DNA of 34,608 nucleotides from Verrucomicrobiota bacterium (lineage in GTDB: Bacteria > Verrucomicrobiota > Verrucomicrobiia > Chthoniobacterales > UBA10450). Position numbers and translations under genes: made by a program. Below the pieces are notes generated by a model. That model ran no database searches and was not told the origin of the DNA. It worked only from the letters and a program-made list of their open reading frames with translations. Below, one piece after another: positions 16,352 to 24,446 of the stretch. The stretch spans positions 1 through 34,608 of the forward strand of contig QHQE01000105.1 in assembly GCA_003219265.1 (NCBI GenBank). The letters run 5' to 3'. How positions within the stretch are numbered: the first letter of the stretch is position 1; each line of letters opens with the position of its first letter.

Positions 16352-17407
16352 ATGAACACAGTGATCGCATGCGGTGGAACCGGCGGACATCTTTTCCCCG
16401 GCATCGCCGTGGCCGAGGTGCTGCGTGATCGCGGCCACGAAGTCATGTTGTTGATCTCGGAAAAGGAAATTGATACACTCGCGCTTTCCGGAGGCGCACG
16501 TTTCCGATTCGAAAAGTTGCCCACAGTCGGATTGCCTTCGCCATTCTCGCCTGCGATTCTGGGTTTTATCCGGCGATTCGGCGCAAGCCTTTCGCTTTGT
16601 CGATCCATCTACCGCAAGTTCAAACCACAAGTTGTTCTCGGCATGGGCGGCTTCACCTCCACCGCGCCCGTCCTCGCTGGGCGCATGCGCGGCGTTTCCA
16701 CTTTTATTCACGAATCGAACGCCGTTCCCGGAAAAGCCAACCGGCTGACCGCGCGGATGGTGCGTGCCGTCCTGCTCGGATTCAAGGAATGCGCGCCCTT
16801 TTTTCCAAAAGCGCGCACTGAAGTCACCGGCACGCCCATTCGAACCGAGCTCAAACGCTTGGATCGACATGTTGCGCGTCAAAGACTGGGCCTGCGCGAA
16901 GACCTCACGACGCTGCTCGTGATGGGCGGAAGCCAGGGCGCGAGTGGGATCAACCAGGCCATCATCAAATCGCTGCCCTCATTGCATGATGTCCGTCTCC
17001 AGGTCATCCATCTCTCCGGTGGGCGCGATGAGCGTCTGGTTGCGGATAATTATCGCCGCGAAAATATTCCGGCTTTTGTCGCCGCTTTCCACCATCGGAT
17101 GGAGGAAGTTTATAGTGCCGCCGATCTTATTGTTTCGCTGCCGGGCATCTTAATTCCCTTTCCTTATGCGGCCGATGATCATCAATCGCGCAACGCGGAA
17201 ATCTTTGCGCGCGCTGAGGCCGCGATTCTCCTGAAGGAATCAGAGCTTTCCGGCGAATTACTGGCGGGCAAAATCAAGGAATTGATCGGCGACGCGCAGA
17301 AGCTTCGGTGCATGTCCGAAAACTGCTCGCGCCTGGCGCCGGAAAACGCCGCTGGGCTGGTGGTTGCAACCATGGAAAAATATAGCACTCATGACGCGCG
17401 CCTCTGA
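16352..17407 (+). CDS. murG: MurG (lipid II synthase) lacking a conserved block
   Basis: Peripheral membrane glycosyltransferase that adds GlcNAc from UDP-GlcNAc to lipid I. It is 351 residues, with the N-terminal GGTGGHLFPGIAVAEVL, GMGGFTS (about 97-103), IHESNAVPGKANR and the C-domain GGSQGASGIN (192-201). The conserved stretch normally found between DLIVS and LPxILIPF, of the form RSGAxSLxExxxxG, is missing: Ser262 is followed directly by Leu263-Pro-Gly-Ile-Leu-Ile-Pro-Phe. About 14 residues (42 nt) are absent in frame. In E. coli MurG structures this loop contacts the UDP-sugar, including a glutamate (Glu269) at the ribose, so activity is doubtful. The 3' end overlaps the murC start. Confidence 0.9.
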   Translation: MNTVIACGGTGGHLFPGIAVAEVLRDRGHEVMLLISEKEIDTLALSGGARFRFEKLPTVGLPSPFSPAILGFIRRFGASLSLCRSIYRKFKPQVVLGMGGFTSTAPVLAGRMRGVSTFIHESNAVPGKANRLTARMVRAVLLGFKECAPFFPKARTEVTGTPIRTELKRLDRHVARQRLGLREDLTTLLVMGGSQGASGINQAIIKSLPSLHDVRLQVIHLSGGRDERLVADNYRRENIPAFVAAFHHRMEEVYSAADLIVSLPGILIPFPYAADDHQSRNAEIFARAEAAILLKESELSGELLAGKIKELIGDAQKLRCMSENCSRLAPENAAGLVVATMEKYSTHDARL

Positions 17408-19007
17408 AATAGACCTGACGAAGCTGCTCATAAGTGAGCACCACAAGATTCATCTGATCGGCGTGGCTGGGAGCGGAATGAGCGGGATCGCCGCGCTTTT
17501 GCTCGAGCTCGGGCACGAGGTTAGCGGTTCGGATAAAGTCAGCACCCTGGAGACGGATCGATTGCAGCGTCTCGGTCTGCGTTTTCGTGAAGAACATCGC
17601 GCGGAGGATGCGAGTGACGCCGAGCTCGTCATCTTTTCTTCCGCCATTAAGATCGACAATCCGATCCTGCTAAGCGCACGCGACTCTGGAAAGCCGGTCG
17701 TGCGCCGGGCCGAGGCGCTCGCTGCCATCATGCGCGGCAAGCGCGGCATCGTCATCGCTGGAATGCACGGAAAAACGACGACCTCGGCAATGGCCGCGCA
17801 CGTTCTGCGCGAAGGTGGACTGCATCCGTCACATTACGTCGGCGCGGAAATCCCGATTCTTGGGACCAACGCGCACTGGGACCCGCGTGGCGAATATTTT
17901 GTCGCGGAAGGCGACGAAAGCGATGGGACGCTCCAGTATTTTCATCCCGAACTCACCCTCATTTTGAACATTGAAGAAGAGCATCTCGATTTTTATGCCG
18001 ATCTTGCCGCCATCGAAAAAGTTTTCGCTCAGCTCATCGCGCAAACGAGCGCAACTGTTTTTTACAGCGCCGATGACGCGAACACTGCGAAATTATGCGC
18101 CGAGCGAAAAGCCGCCATCTCTTATGGTTTTTCTGAAAAAGCGGACTATCGCGGCGCCGATGTTGAGTTGCGCGATTTCGCGTCCGTTTTTCGCGTTTAT
18201 CGTCAAGGCAAACAACTTGGCGAAGCGGTGCTGAATGTTCCCGGCCAGCACAACGTCCACAATGCCATCGGCGTGATCGCGCTCGCCACCGAACTCGGGA
18301 TTGCCTTTGAAAAAATTGCCGCCTCGCTGCGCAAGTTCGAGCACGCGCGTCGTCGTTTTGAAATCAAATACGCGAGCGATCGTTTTCTCCTGGTCGATGA
18401 TTACGCGCATCATCCCACGGAAATTCGTGCCACGCTTAAGACGGCGAAATCAACCAGGCGCAAGCGTGTGCTGACCATGTTTCAGCCACATCGTTTTTCA
18501 CGAACGAAAGCGCTGTGCAAAGAATTCGGAAGCGCGTTCGATGATGCTGACCGCGTCGTGGTAACGGATATTTACGCGGCAAGTGAGGCGCCGATTCCCG
18601 AAATCAGCGGTCAAACCATCGCGGATGAAATTGTGGCGCACGGTCATGGGGGCGTGAGTTACCAGCCGCGTTTGGAATGGATGCATCGAAATGTCGGAAA
18701 CATGCTGAACTCCGGCGATCTCGTGCTGAGCCTTGGCGCGGGCAACATTCACGAGCAATTGTCGATCCTGGCCGCAGATCTCGTGATCGCAGAAAAGTTG
18801 AAAGCGATCGTCGGGGAAGAGGGCGATGTCCGCCTATACGAGCCGCTCTCTAAACACACCACTTTGCGCGTCGGCGGTCCGGCGCAGTTTTGGGTTGAAC
18901 CGCGCAATGAAAGCGCCTTCGCAGAATTGATTCGCTTTTGCCGGCACGAAACTCTTTCGCTTTTCGTCATCGGCTCGTGCGCGACGGTGGCATCCGCGGG
19001 GTGGTAG
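17391..19007 (+). CDS. murC: MurC (UDP-MurNAc:L-alanine ligase) fused to a broken MurB N-terminus
   Basis: Residues 1 to about 475 are a full MurC, which adds L-alanine to UDP-MurNAc: VAGSGMSGIAALL near the start, the ATP loop GMHGKTTT at 124-131, EGDESDGT, NIEEEHLDFY, DDYAHHPTEIRATL and FQPHRFSRT are all present. Without a stop the frame continues into the MurB N-terminus (KHTTLRVGGPAQFWVEPR at about 488-505, then LFVIG ending at 528). It then shifts into ten residues unlike MurB and stops at 19007. The frame begins at ATG 17391, inside the end of murG; a TTG at 17364 also lies in frame. The intact ancestor was probably a MurC-MurB fusion. Confidence 0.92.
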   Translation: MTRASEIDLTKLLISEHHKIHLIGVAGSGMSGIAALLLELGHEVSGSDKVSTLETDRLQRLGLRFREEHRAEDASDAELVIFSSAIKIDNPILLSARDSGKPVVRRAEALAAIMRGKRGIVIAGMHGKTTTSAMAAHVLREGGLHPSHYVGAEIPILGTNAHWDPRGEYFVAEGDESDGTLQYFHPELTLILNIEEEHLDFYADLAAIEKVFAQLIAQTSATVFYSADDANTAKLCAERKAAISYGFSEKADYRGADVELRDFASVFRVYRQGKQLGEAVLNVPGQHNVHNAIGVIALATELGIAFEKIAASLRKFEHARRRFEIKYASDRFLLVDDYAHHPTEIRATLKTAKSTRRKRVLTMFQPHRFSRTKALCKEFGSAFDDADRVVVTDIYAASEAPIPEISGQTIADEIVAHGHGGVSYQPRLEWMHRNVGNMLNSGDLVLSLGAGNIHEQLSILAADLVIAEKLKAIVGEEGDVRLYEPLSKHTTLRVGGPAQFWVEPRNESAFAELIRFCRHETLSLFVIGSCATVASAGW

Positions 19008-19672
19008 TTCATCCGTGCGGCGGCGATTTCGACCGGATCGAGATCAACGGAACCGAAATCACAGCGGGCGTCGGCGCAAAACTAAAAGAACTTGCATACG
19101 CCGGAAAAGCGGCCGGCTTGACTGGCCTCGAATGGATGGAAGGAATTCCCGGCGCGATTGGCGGCGCGTTGCGCATGAACGCGGGCGCGATGGGCGCGCA
19201 AACTTTTGAAAACGTGGTGCGTCTTCGTTATCTTGATGCCAACGGCGAAGCGCACACGAAAAACCGCGACGAACTGGAAGTGCACTATCGCAACGTGCCG
19301 ATCTTGGAACAAAACTACGCGGTCCGCGCGGTTTTTCGCGGCCAGGCGGCGCCGGCCGAGGAGATCGTGCGCAAACTGAAAGCGTCTCAGGAAAAGCGGC
19401 GCTCTTCGCAGCCGATGGCCAAAAGCGCGGGCTGCATTTTCAAAAATCCAGGCCCTTGTCCGGCGGGGAAACTTATCGATGAGCTGGGGTTGAAACATTC
19501 GCGCGTGGGAAATGCGCGCGTCTCCGAAGTGCACGGCAATTTCATCGTCAACGATGGCGGCGCGACCGCATCGGAAATGCTTGAGTTGATTGACAAGATC
19601 AAAGCGACCGCGCGCGCAAAGCGTGGGATCGAGCTGGAGACGGAAGTTAAAATCGTGGGAGAACCGGCATGA
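18974..19672 (+). pseudogene. murB: MurB (UDP-N-acetylenolpyruvoylglucosamine reductase) C-terminal part, frame-broken from murC-murB
   Basis: From about 18974 a second frame carries the rest of MurB, the FAD enzyme that reduces UDP-GlcNAc-enolpyruvate to UDP-MurNAc. LVRDGGIRGVVVHPCGG is followed by AGVGAKLKELAYAGKAAGL, GLEWMEGIPGAIGGALRMN, SAGCIFKNPGPCPAGKLIDE (with Cys at the usual Ser/Cys acid position), and HGNFIVNDGGATASEML. The motif RGSNL, expected between FVIG and LVRDGG and needed for FAD binding, is missing. The join fits a 16-nt deletion, which also changes frame. The piece has no convincing start of its own; an in-frame TTG at 18938 would read out-of-frame residues first. As read, MurB should not be functional. 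Confidence 0.85.
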
Positions 19673-19703
19673 TTGAGGACGCGCAACGCTGGAGGGCGAT
19701 GTC

Positions 19704-20639
19704 ATGACGTCCGAAATTTCCGGCCAGAAAATTGCCGTGCTCATGGGCGGGCCGGGGTTGGAACGCGAAGTTTCGCTCGCGACTGGTCGCGGTGTCTCAA
19801 AAGCACTGCGCTCGTTAGGCGCCGAGGTCGTGGATATCGATGTCCAGGATAAAAATTTCAAACTCCCGGAGGATGTCGATCTTGCCTTCGTCGCGCTGCA
19901 CGGGACCTTCGGCGAAGACGGGCAGGTGCAAAAAATTCTCGAAGATCGCCGCGTCCCCTACACCGGTGACGGCGTTGAAGAAAGCCGGCTTGCTTTCGAT
20001 AAGATTCGCTCCAAAGAAGAATTCCGCGAGCACGGTGTGAACACGCCGGAGTGGGAGACGTTGCAAGTTTACCGGCATCCACGCATGGAACCGCCGTTTG
20101 TGGTCAAAGCGCCGCGACAAGGATCGACCGTCGGTGTTTATATTGTCAAGGCGTCCGACGAGATCGAAAACGCGGTTGTCAAGGCAGCGGAATACGATTG
20201 GGAACTGTTGATCGAGAAATTTATTTCGGGCCGCGAGCTGACCATCGGCATTCTAGGTAATCAAGCATTGCCCATTCTCGAGATCATTCCGAAGGGCGGT
20301 TTCTACGATTTCTCGAACAAGTACCCGTTTCTGAATCCGCAAGCCGGCGGCGGCGCGCAGCACGTTTGTCCGGCGAAAATTCCAGACGAGCAAACGTGCG
20401 CCATTCAGGAGCTCGCTTTGCGCGCGCATCGCGCGCTCGGTTTGCAAGTTTATTCGCGCGTTGATGTGATTTTGTCCGAAACCGGTGAGCCGTTCGTGTT
20501 GGAAGTAAACACGATTCCCGGGATGACCGAAGCGAGTCTGCTACCCGAAGCGGCCGGGGCCGCGGGAATCAATTATGTCGATCTTTGCGTGCGCATCATC
20601 GCACTCTCACGTGCGCGGATGGGGAGGAGTGCGAAATGA
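19704..20639 (+). CDS. ddl: D-alanine-D-alanine ligase (Ddl)
   Basis: ATP-grasp enzyme that makes the D-Ala-D-Ala used by MurF. It is 311 residues with the N-terminal GGPGLEREVSLATGRGV, HGTFGEDGQVQ, the ATP-binding KAPRQGSTVGV, FISGRELTIGILG, the omega-loop FYDFSNKY keeping the tyrosine typical of D-Ala:D-Ala specificity (not D-Ala:D-Lac), and the metal-binding SRVDVILSETGEPFVLEVN followed by IPGMTEASLLP. The start ATG 19704 has GGAGGG about 8 nt upstream. The stop overlaps the ftsQ start codon. Confidence 0.95.
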   Translation: MTSEISGQKIAVLMGGPGLEREVSLATGRGVSKALRSLGAEVVDIDVQDKNFKLPEDVDLAFVALHGTFGEDGQVQKILEDRRVPYTGDGVEESRLAFDKIRSKEEFREHGVNTPEWETLQVYRHPRMEPPFVVKAPRQGSTVGVYIVKASDEIENAVVKAAEYDWELLIEKFISGRELTIGILGNQALPILEIIPKGGFYDFSNKYPFLNPQAGGGAQHVCPAKIPDEQTCAIQELALRAHRALGLQVYSRVDVILSETGEPFVLEVNTIPGMTEASLLPEAAGAAGINYVDLCVRIIALSRARMGRSAK

Positions 20640-21709
20640 GACGCCGCCCGGAACCTCCTCGCGCCCGCAATCGGCGCGTCTCGAATTGGCGGCAGCGACG
20701 CCAGCAACATTTGCTCGATGTGAAGGTCCGCTCGCGCAAAGCGACGCAGCACCGGAATCGGCGCGTGCTGGTGGTCGTTTCCAAAGTCGTGCTGGCATGC
20801 GTGCTGTGCATCGGCCTCTATATTGGCGTGCGGTGGGGAGCGGAGCGTTTGTTCTTTGAGAATCCGGATTACCAAGTGAGCACGATCGAAGTGCAGACAG
20901 ATGGCACCCTGCAACGGGAGCAGATTTTGAAAGTGGCCGATGTGCGTGAGGGCGAAAATATTTTTCGCGTGAACCTGGCCCGCGTACACAATCAGCTCCA
21001 GCAGCTTCCGCAAGTCGATGAGGTGCAAGTGATGCGCAAATTGCCGGGCGAAATAGATATTCATGTGATCGAGCGAAAGCCGGTGGCCTGGATCACGGAT
21101 GAAAAACAAATTGTCGATCCGTTTGCCTCCGGCGCCGCTTTTCTGGTGGACGCGCGCGGAGTTTTGATGAAAGAAAAGAAATTGCTGCCAGAATATCTGG
21201 GACTGCCGCTCATTACCGGATGCGCGAGCGAGCCGCTCGAGGCCGGCAAAGTCGTCGAATCGTTTGAAGCAAAAGCGGCGCTGGAACTTCTGCGCCTGAG
21301 CACGCGCAGCTTTATGCAGACGCGTTTCCAGATTCGCGAGATCGATGTTTCCAAAGGTTACTGCCTGCTCGTGACGGACAAAAATCATACGCGCGTCACC
21401 TTCGGCTTTGAGAATCTCGAGGCGCAGTTGCAGCGATTGGAGCAGTTTCTGGTTTACTCGGATGATTCGAAGCGCGAACTCGCGACCGTGACCTTGCTCG
21501 TGCAACGGAACATTCCGGTGACCTTTACCAAATCGGCCGCCACGATCATCAATGACACGATCGACCCCGATGCGGCGCCGCGCATTTTCAAGGCGATGCC
21601 GGTGCAGTCGACGGCCAAGAGTGCGCCCTCTTCGGCGAAAGCACATGCGAATCCGAAACCGGTTCCGGTGCGACGCGCCATTCCGGTCGAACAGCGGAGG
21701 AAGGACTAA
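20636..21709 (+). CDS. ftsQ: Cell division protein FtsQ
   Basis: Bitopic divisome protein of 357 residues with a strongly basic cytoplasmic tail (residues 1-43), one transmembrane helix (about 44-66, VLVVVSKVVLACVLCIGLYIG), a POTRA domain (about 79-149, YQVSTIEVQTDGTLQREQIL to EIDIHVIERKPVAW) and a beta domain. The C-terminus is proline/alanine rich. ATG 20636 has GGAGGAG 6 nt upstream and overlaps the ddl stop (ATGA). FtsQ recruits FtsB-FtsL and so links FtsA-FtsZ to wall synthesis. The order ddl-ftsQ-ftsA-ftsZ is classical. Confidence 0.93.
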   Translation: MRRRPEPPRARNRRVSNWRQRRQQHLLDVKVRSRKATQHRNRRVLVVVSKVVLACVLCIGLYIGVRWGAERLFFENPDYQVSTIEVQTDGTLQREQILKVADVREGENIFRVNLARVHNQLQQLPQVDEVQVMRKLPGEIDIHVIERKPVAWITDEKQIVDPFASGAAFLVDARGVLMKEKKLLPEYLGLPLITGCASEPLEAGKVVESFEAKAALELLRLSTRSFMQTRFQIREIDVSKGYCLLVTDKNHTRVTFGFENLEAQLQRLEQFLVYSDDSKRELATVTLLVQRNIPVTFTKSAATIINDTIDPDAAPRIFKAMPVQSTAKSAPSSAKAHANPKPVPVRRAIPVEQRRKD

Positions 21710-21714
21710 CCAAC

Positions 21715-22923
21715 ATGGCGACCAGTGATTTGATGGTCGGTCTCGAAATTGGCACGTCGAAAATTTGCGTGGTCGTCGGCGAAAGCCGGACCGATGGCAC
21801 GATTAAGCTCCTTGGTGTCGGCCAGGCGCCTTCGCGTGGCGTGCGCAAAGGCGAGATCGTCGATTTTGAGACAGCGATGAAATGCGTGCACGAAGCTGTG
21901 GTCGATGCAGAACAAAAAAGCGACGTCATGATTCGGAGCGTTTACGTCTGCGTGGCCGGGGCGCACATTCAAAGTTTCAATAACCGCGGCTGCGTGACAC
22001 GTCCGGAAGACCATGATGAGATCGATGAGCAGGACGTCGAGGATGTAAAAATCAGCGCGCGCGAAGTAAGCATCCCCGCGCAAAACGCCTTCCTCCATTC
22101 AATCATCCAGCATTACCATGTCGATGGACAGGATGGCGTTCTCAATCCGATCGGGATGCTGGGCGAAAAACTGGAAGCCGATTTTCACATCATCCACGGA
22201 GTGCGCACCCGCATTCAAAACACCATCCGGTGCGTGAAAGAGCTGCCGCTCGATGTCGAGGACGTGGTCTTCAGCGCGCTTGCTTCGGCGCAGGTTGTGC
22301 TCACCCAGCACCAAAAAAATCTCGGCGCCCTTGTCATCGATATTGGCGGAGGCACGACCGATTACATTCTTTATGTCGATGGAGCGGTGAAGCAGAGCGG
22401 CGTCTTCGCCGTGGGCGGCGATCACATTACCAACGACATCTCGATGGGGCTGCGCATTCCCATGACCCGCGCCGAAAAATTAAAGATCGAGGAGGGAAGC
22501 GTCGTTCTCGGTAATTGTTTGCCGGGCGAAACGATCCTGTTGAAAGACGATTCCGGTTTCGCCGGCAAAGAAGTCGAACGCGAAACGCTCAACACGATTA
22601 TTCATTTGCGTCTGCGTGAAACCTTGGAACTCCTCAAACGCAAACTCGAGGAGGAATCGTTCATCAATTACCTCGGCGCGGGCATTTTCATTACCGGCGG
22701 ATGCAGTCTTCTTAACGGCATCGATCATCTGGCGGGAGAGGTCTTCGAAATGCCGGCGCACGTGGCGCACGCGCAAACCATGTCGGGACTCACTTCCGCG
22801 TTCGAGAACCCGCAATTCTCCACCGCCATCGGACTGATCAAATACGCGCAAGCGGTGCAAGCGGACCGGCCGCGGCGCGGGATCGGTCGAATTTTCGGGA
22901 AATTTTTCAGCGGCATGCGATGA
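21715..22923 (+). CDS. ftsA: Cell division protein FtsA
   Basis: Actin-like ATPase of 402 residues that tethers FtsZ to the membrane. The phosphate-1 loop is near the start (VGLEIGTSKICVVVGE), the phosphate-2 motif is ALVIDIGGGTTDYILY, and the adenosine motif is GIFITGGCSLLNGI. The C-terminal amphipathic membrane-targeting helix is visible as RRGIGRIFGKFFSGMR. The 1C subdomain region SIPAQNAFLHSIIQHYHVDG is present. The start lies 5 nt after ftsQ. Confidence 0.96.
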   Translation: MATSDLMVGLEIGTSKICVVVGESRTDGTIKLLGVGQAPSRGVRKGEIVDFETAMKCVHEAVVDAEQKSDVMIRSVYVCVAGAHIQSFNNRGCVTRPEDHDEIDEQDVEDVKISAREVSIPAQNAFLHSIIQHYHVDGQDGVLNPIGMLGEKLEADFHIIHGVRTRIQNTIRCVKELPLDVEDVVFSALASAQVVLTQHQKNLGALVIDIGGGTTDYILYVDGAVKQSGVFAVGGDHITNDISMGLRIPMTRAEKLKIEEGSVVLGNCLPGETILLKDDSGFAGKEVERETLNTIIHLRLRETLELLKRKLEEESFINYLGAGIFITGGCSLLNGIDHLAGEVFEMPAHVAHAQTMSGLTSAFENPQFSTAIGLIKYAQAVQADRPRRGIGRIFGKFFSGMR

Positions 22924-22941
22924 GCAAACGAGGTTCTATTT

Positions 22942-23002
22942 TGGAGGGACGCACGCCGTGGCGTCCCACTATTTCAGGGACGGGACAGCGCCCGTCCCTC
23001 CA
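22942..23002 (+). repeat. Double-hairpin palindromic element in the ftsA-ftsZ spacer
   Basis: The outer arms TGGAGGGACG (22942-22951) and CGTCCCTCCA (22993-23002) are a perfect 10-bp inverted repeat. Inside are two separate hairpins: GGGACGC with GCGTCCC (22946-22967, 8-nt loop) and GGGACGGG with CCCGTCCC (22977-22998, 6-nt loop). This looks like a dispersed REP-type element. Lying between the two most dosage-sensitive division genes and ending 20 nt before the ftsZ ATG, it could alter mRNA processing or translation; no T-run supports termination. Confidence 0.75.
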
Positions 23003-23021
23003 GGTTTAGAATGAACAATCA

Positions 23022-24425
23022 ATGATTCAGCTCAGCAAAAATTACAGCTTGCCCGAACGCGAGGAAGAAATCGTCCCGATCAAAGTCGTGGGCGTGGGCG
23101 GCGCCGGTTCGAACGCGCTCGATCGCATCCTTCTCGATGGCTTGGAGCGAGCCGACCTGATTGCGGTCAACACCGATGTGCAATCGCTGGCCAGTTCGGT
23201 GGCGGCGCACAAAGTGCAACTCGGTCGCTCGGTTACGCGCGGCCTCGGCGCGGGCGGCGATCCGGAACTTGGTTATCAATCGGCGGTGGAATCGGCCGAC
23301 GAGATCCGGCAGGCGCTGGTCGATGCGCGAATGATTTTTATTTGCGTGGGGCTCGGCGGTGGAACTGGTTCGGGCGCTGCGCCGTTTGTCGCGCAGCTCG
23401 GGCGGGAAGCCGGTTCACTCGTCATTGCTTTTGCGACGCTGCCATTTTCCTTCGAGGGCAAACGCCGCGGCGCCCAAGCCCAGGAAGCGTTTGCGCGGTT
23501 AAACGAAATCGCTCACGCCGTTATCTGTTTCGAGAACGATCGCATGGCCGACATGGTCGCGCCGAAAGCGGGCATTCATCAAGCCTTTGCCATTGCCGAC
23601 ATCACCATTAGTCAAAGCGTGCGCTCGATTGTAAATCTAATCCAGCGGCCCGGACTCATCCGCATCGGCTTCGATGATTTGCTGGCCGCGTTGCGCAGTC
23701 GCGACGGTCGCTGCCTCTTTGGTTTCGGTGAATCAGATTCCGATAACCGCGTGCATGACGCGCTTGCGCAGGCGCTCAAAAATCCGCTGCTGGATCGCGG
23801 CCGCGCGTTGGCGAACGCGGCGCACGTGCTCGTTCAGATCGCGGGAGGGCCTGGCATGACGTTATCGGAAGTGGAAATCTTGATGCACGAGCTCGGGCGC
23901 CACGTGAACGACCAGACACAGATTCTTTTTGGAACGGCGGTGGACGGGCGAATGGGAAACCGCTTGAGCGTCACCATCATCAGTTCGCTCGCCGGAGATA
24001 GTGATTCAATCCAGCAGACCAAGCCGGCGAAGAGCAGCGTTTCGATGCCACCGGTCTGGGAACAACCGGCGGAGCCGTCGCCGAAGATTGAGATCATGCC
24101 GGAACCAGTTGTCACTGAAACGCACTCGAAGCCTGCTCATCTCATTGCGTTTGAGCAACCGGCGACGGCTGACGTCGAACCGCCACCGCCAGTGTCCGTA
24201 GCGAAAAAAACTGCAAGCGCGCCGCGATTGATCGTGCCAAAGAAAAAGCCGTTGCCCATAGAGGAAGCGAAGCCAGCCGCGGAAAAATCCGTCCAAGCCA
24301 AGCAGGAGGTCTTGCAATTCGAGCCGGTCACGCGCGGTCGTTTTGAAAAAAGCGAGCCGACGATTGTGGAAGGTCAGGACCTGGATGTCCCGACCTTCTT
24401 GCGGAAAAAGGTCCGCGTGAAATAA
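23022..24425 (+). CDS. ftsZ: Cell division GTPase FtsZ
   Basis: Tubulin-like GTPase that forms the division ring, 467 residues. VVGVGGAGSNALDR lies at 22-35, the GTP signature GGGTGSG at 112-118, and PFSFEGKRR has the guanine/ribose contacts. The T7 synergy loop reads IRIGFDDLLAAL (213-224). Compared with NVDFAD in E. coli, the Asn and first Asp are replaced by Arg214 and Gly216, while the key second Asp is kept as Asp219. A proline-rich linker (about 335-450) leads to the conserved C-terminal peptide DLDVPTFLRKKVRVK that binds FtsA. No strong ribosome-binding site precedes ATG 23022. It is the last gene of the cluster. Confidence 0.96.
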   Translation: MIQLSKNYSLPEREEEIVPIKVVGVGGAGSNALDRILLDGLERADLIAVNTDVQSLASSVAAHKVQLGRSVTRGLGAGGDPELGYQSAVESADEIRQALVDARMIFICVGLGGGTGSGAAPFVAQLGREAGSLVIAFATLPFSFEGKRRGAQAQEAFARLNEIAHAVICFENDRMADMVAPKAGIHQAFAIADITISQSVRSIVNLIQRPGLIRIGFDDLLAALRSRDGRCLFGFGESDSDNRVHDALAQALKNPLLDRGRALANAAHVLVQIAGGPGMTLSEVEILMHELGRHVNDQTQILFGTAVDGRMGNRLSVTIISSLAGDSDSIQQTKPAKSSVSMPPVWEQPAEPSPKIEIMPEPVVTETHSKPAHLIAFEQPATADVEPPPPVSVAKKTASAPRLIVPKKKPLPIEEAKPAAEKSVQAKQEVLQFEPVTRGRFEKSEPTIVEGQDLDVPTFLRKKVRVK

Positions 24426-24446
24426 TCGCGCGTCGCGCGATTATTT
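24420..24446. terminator. Palindromic bidirectional terminator between ftsZ and the M20 gene
   Basis: A perfect 27-nt palindrome with arms AAATAATCGCGCG and CGCGCGATTATTT around a single T. It contains the ftsZ stop (TAA, 24423-24425) and the stop of the convergent gene (24441-24443). GC-rich stem and A/T-rich base on both sides suit Rho-independent termination in either direction. Confidence 0.75.

Noticed and set aside
18938-19007. Independent murB gene starting at TTG 18938 and overlapping murC by 70 nt
   Set aside because: The first residues from this start (PARNSFAFRHR) are the murC-murB fusion sequence read in the wrong frame. MurB homology in this frame begins only at LVRDGG, so a deletion-induced break is the simpler explanation.
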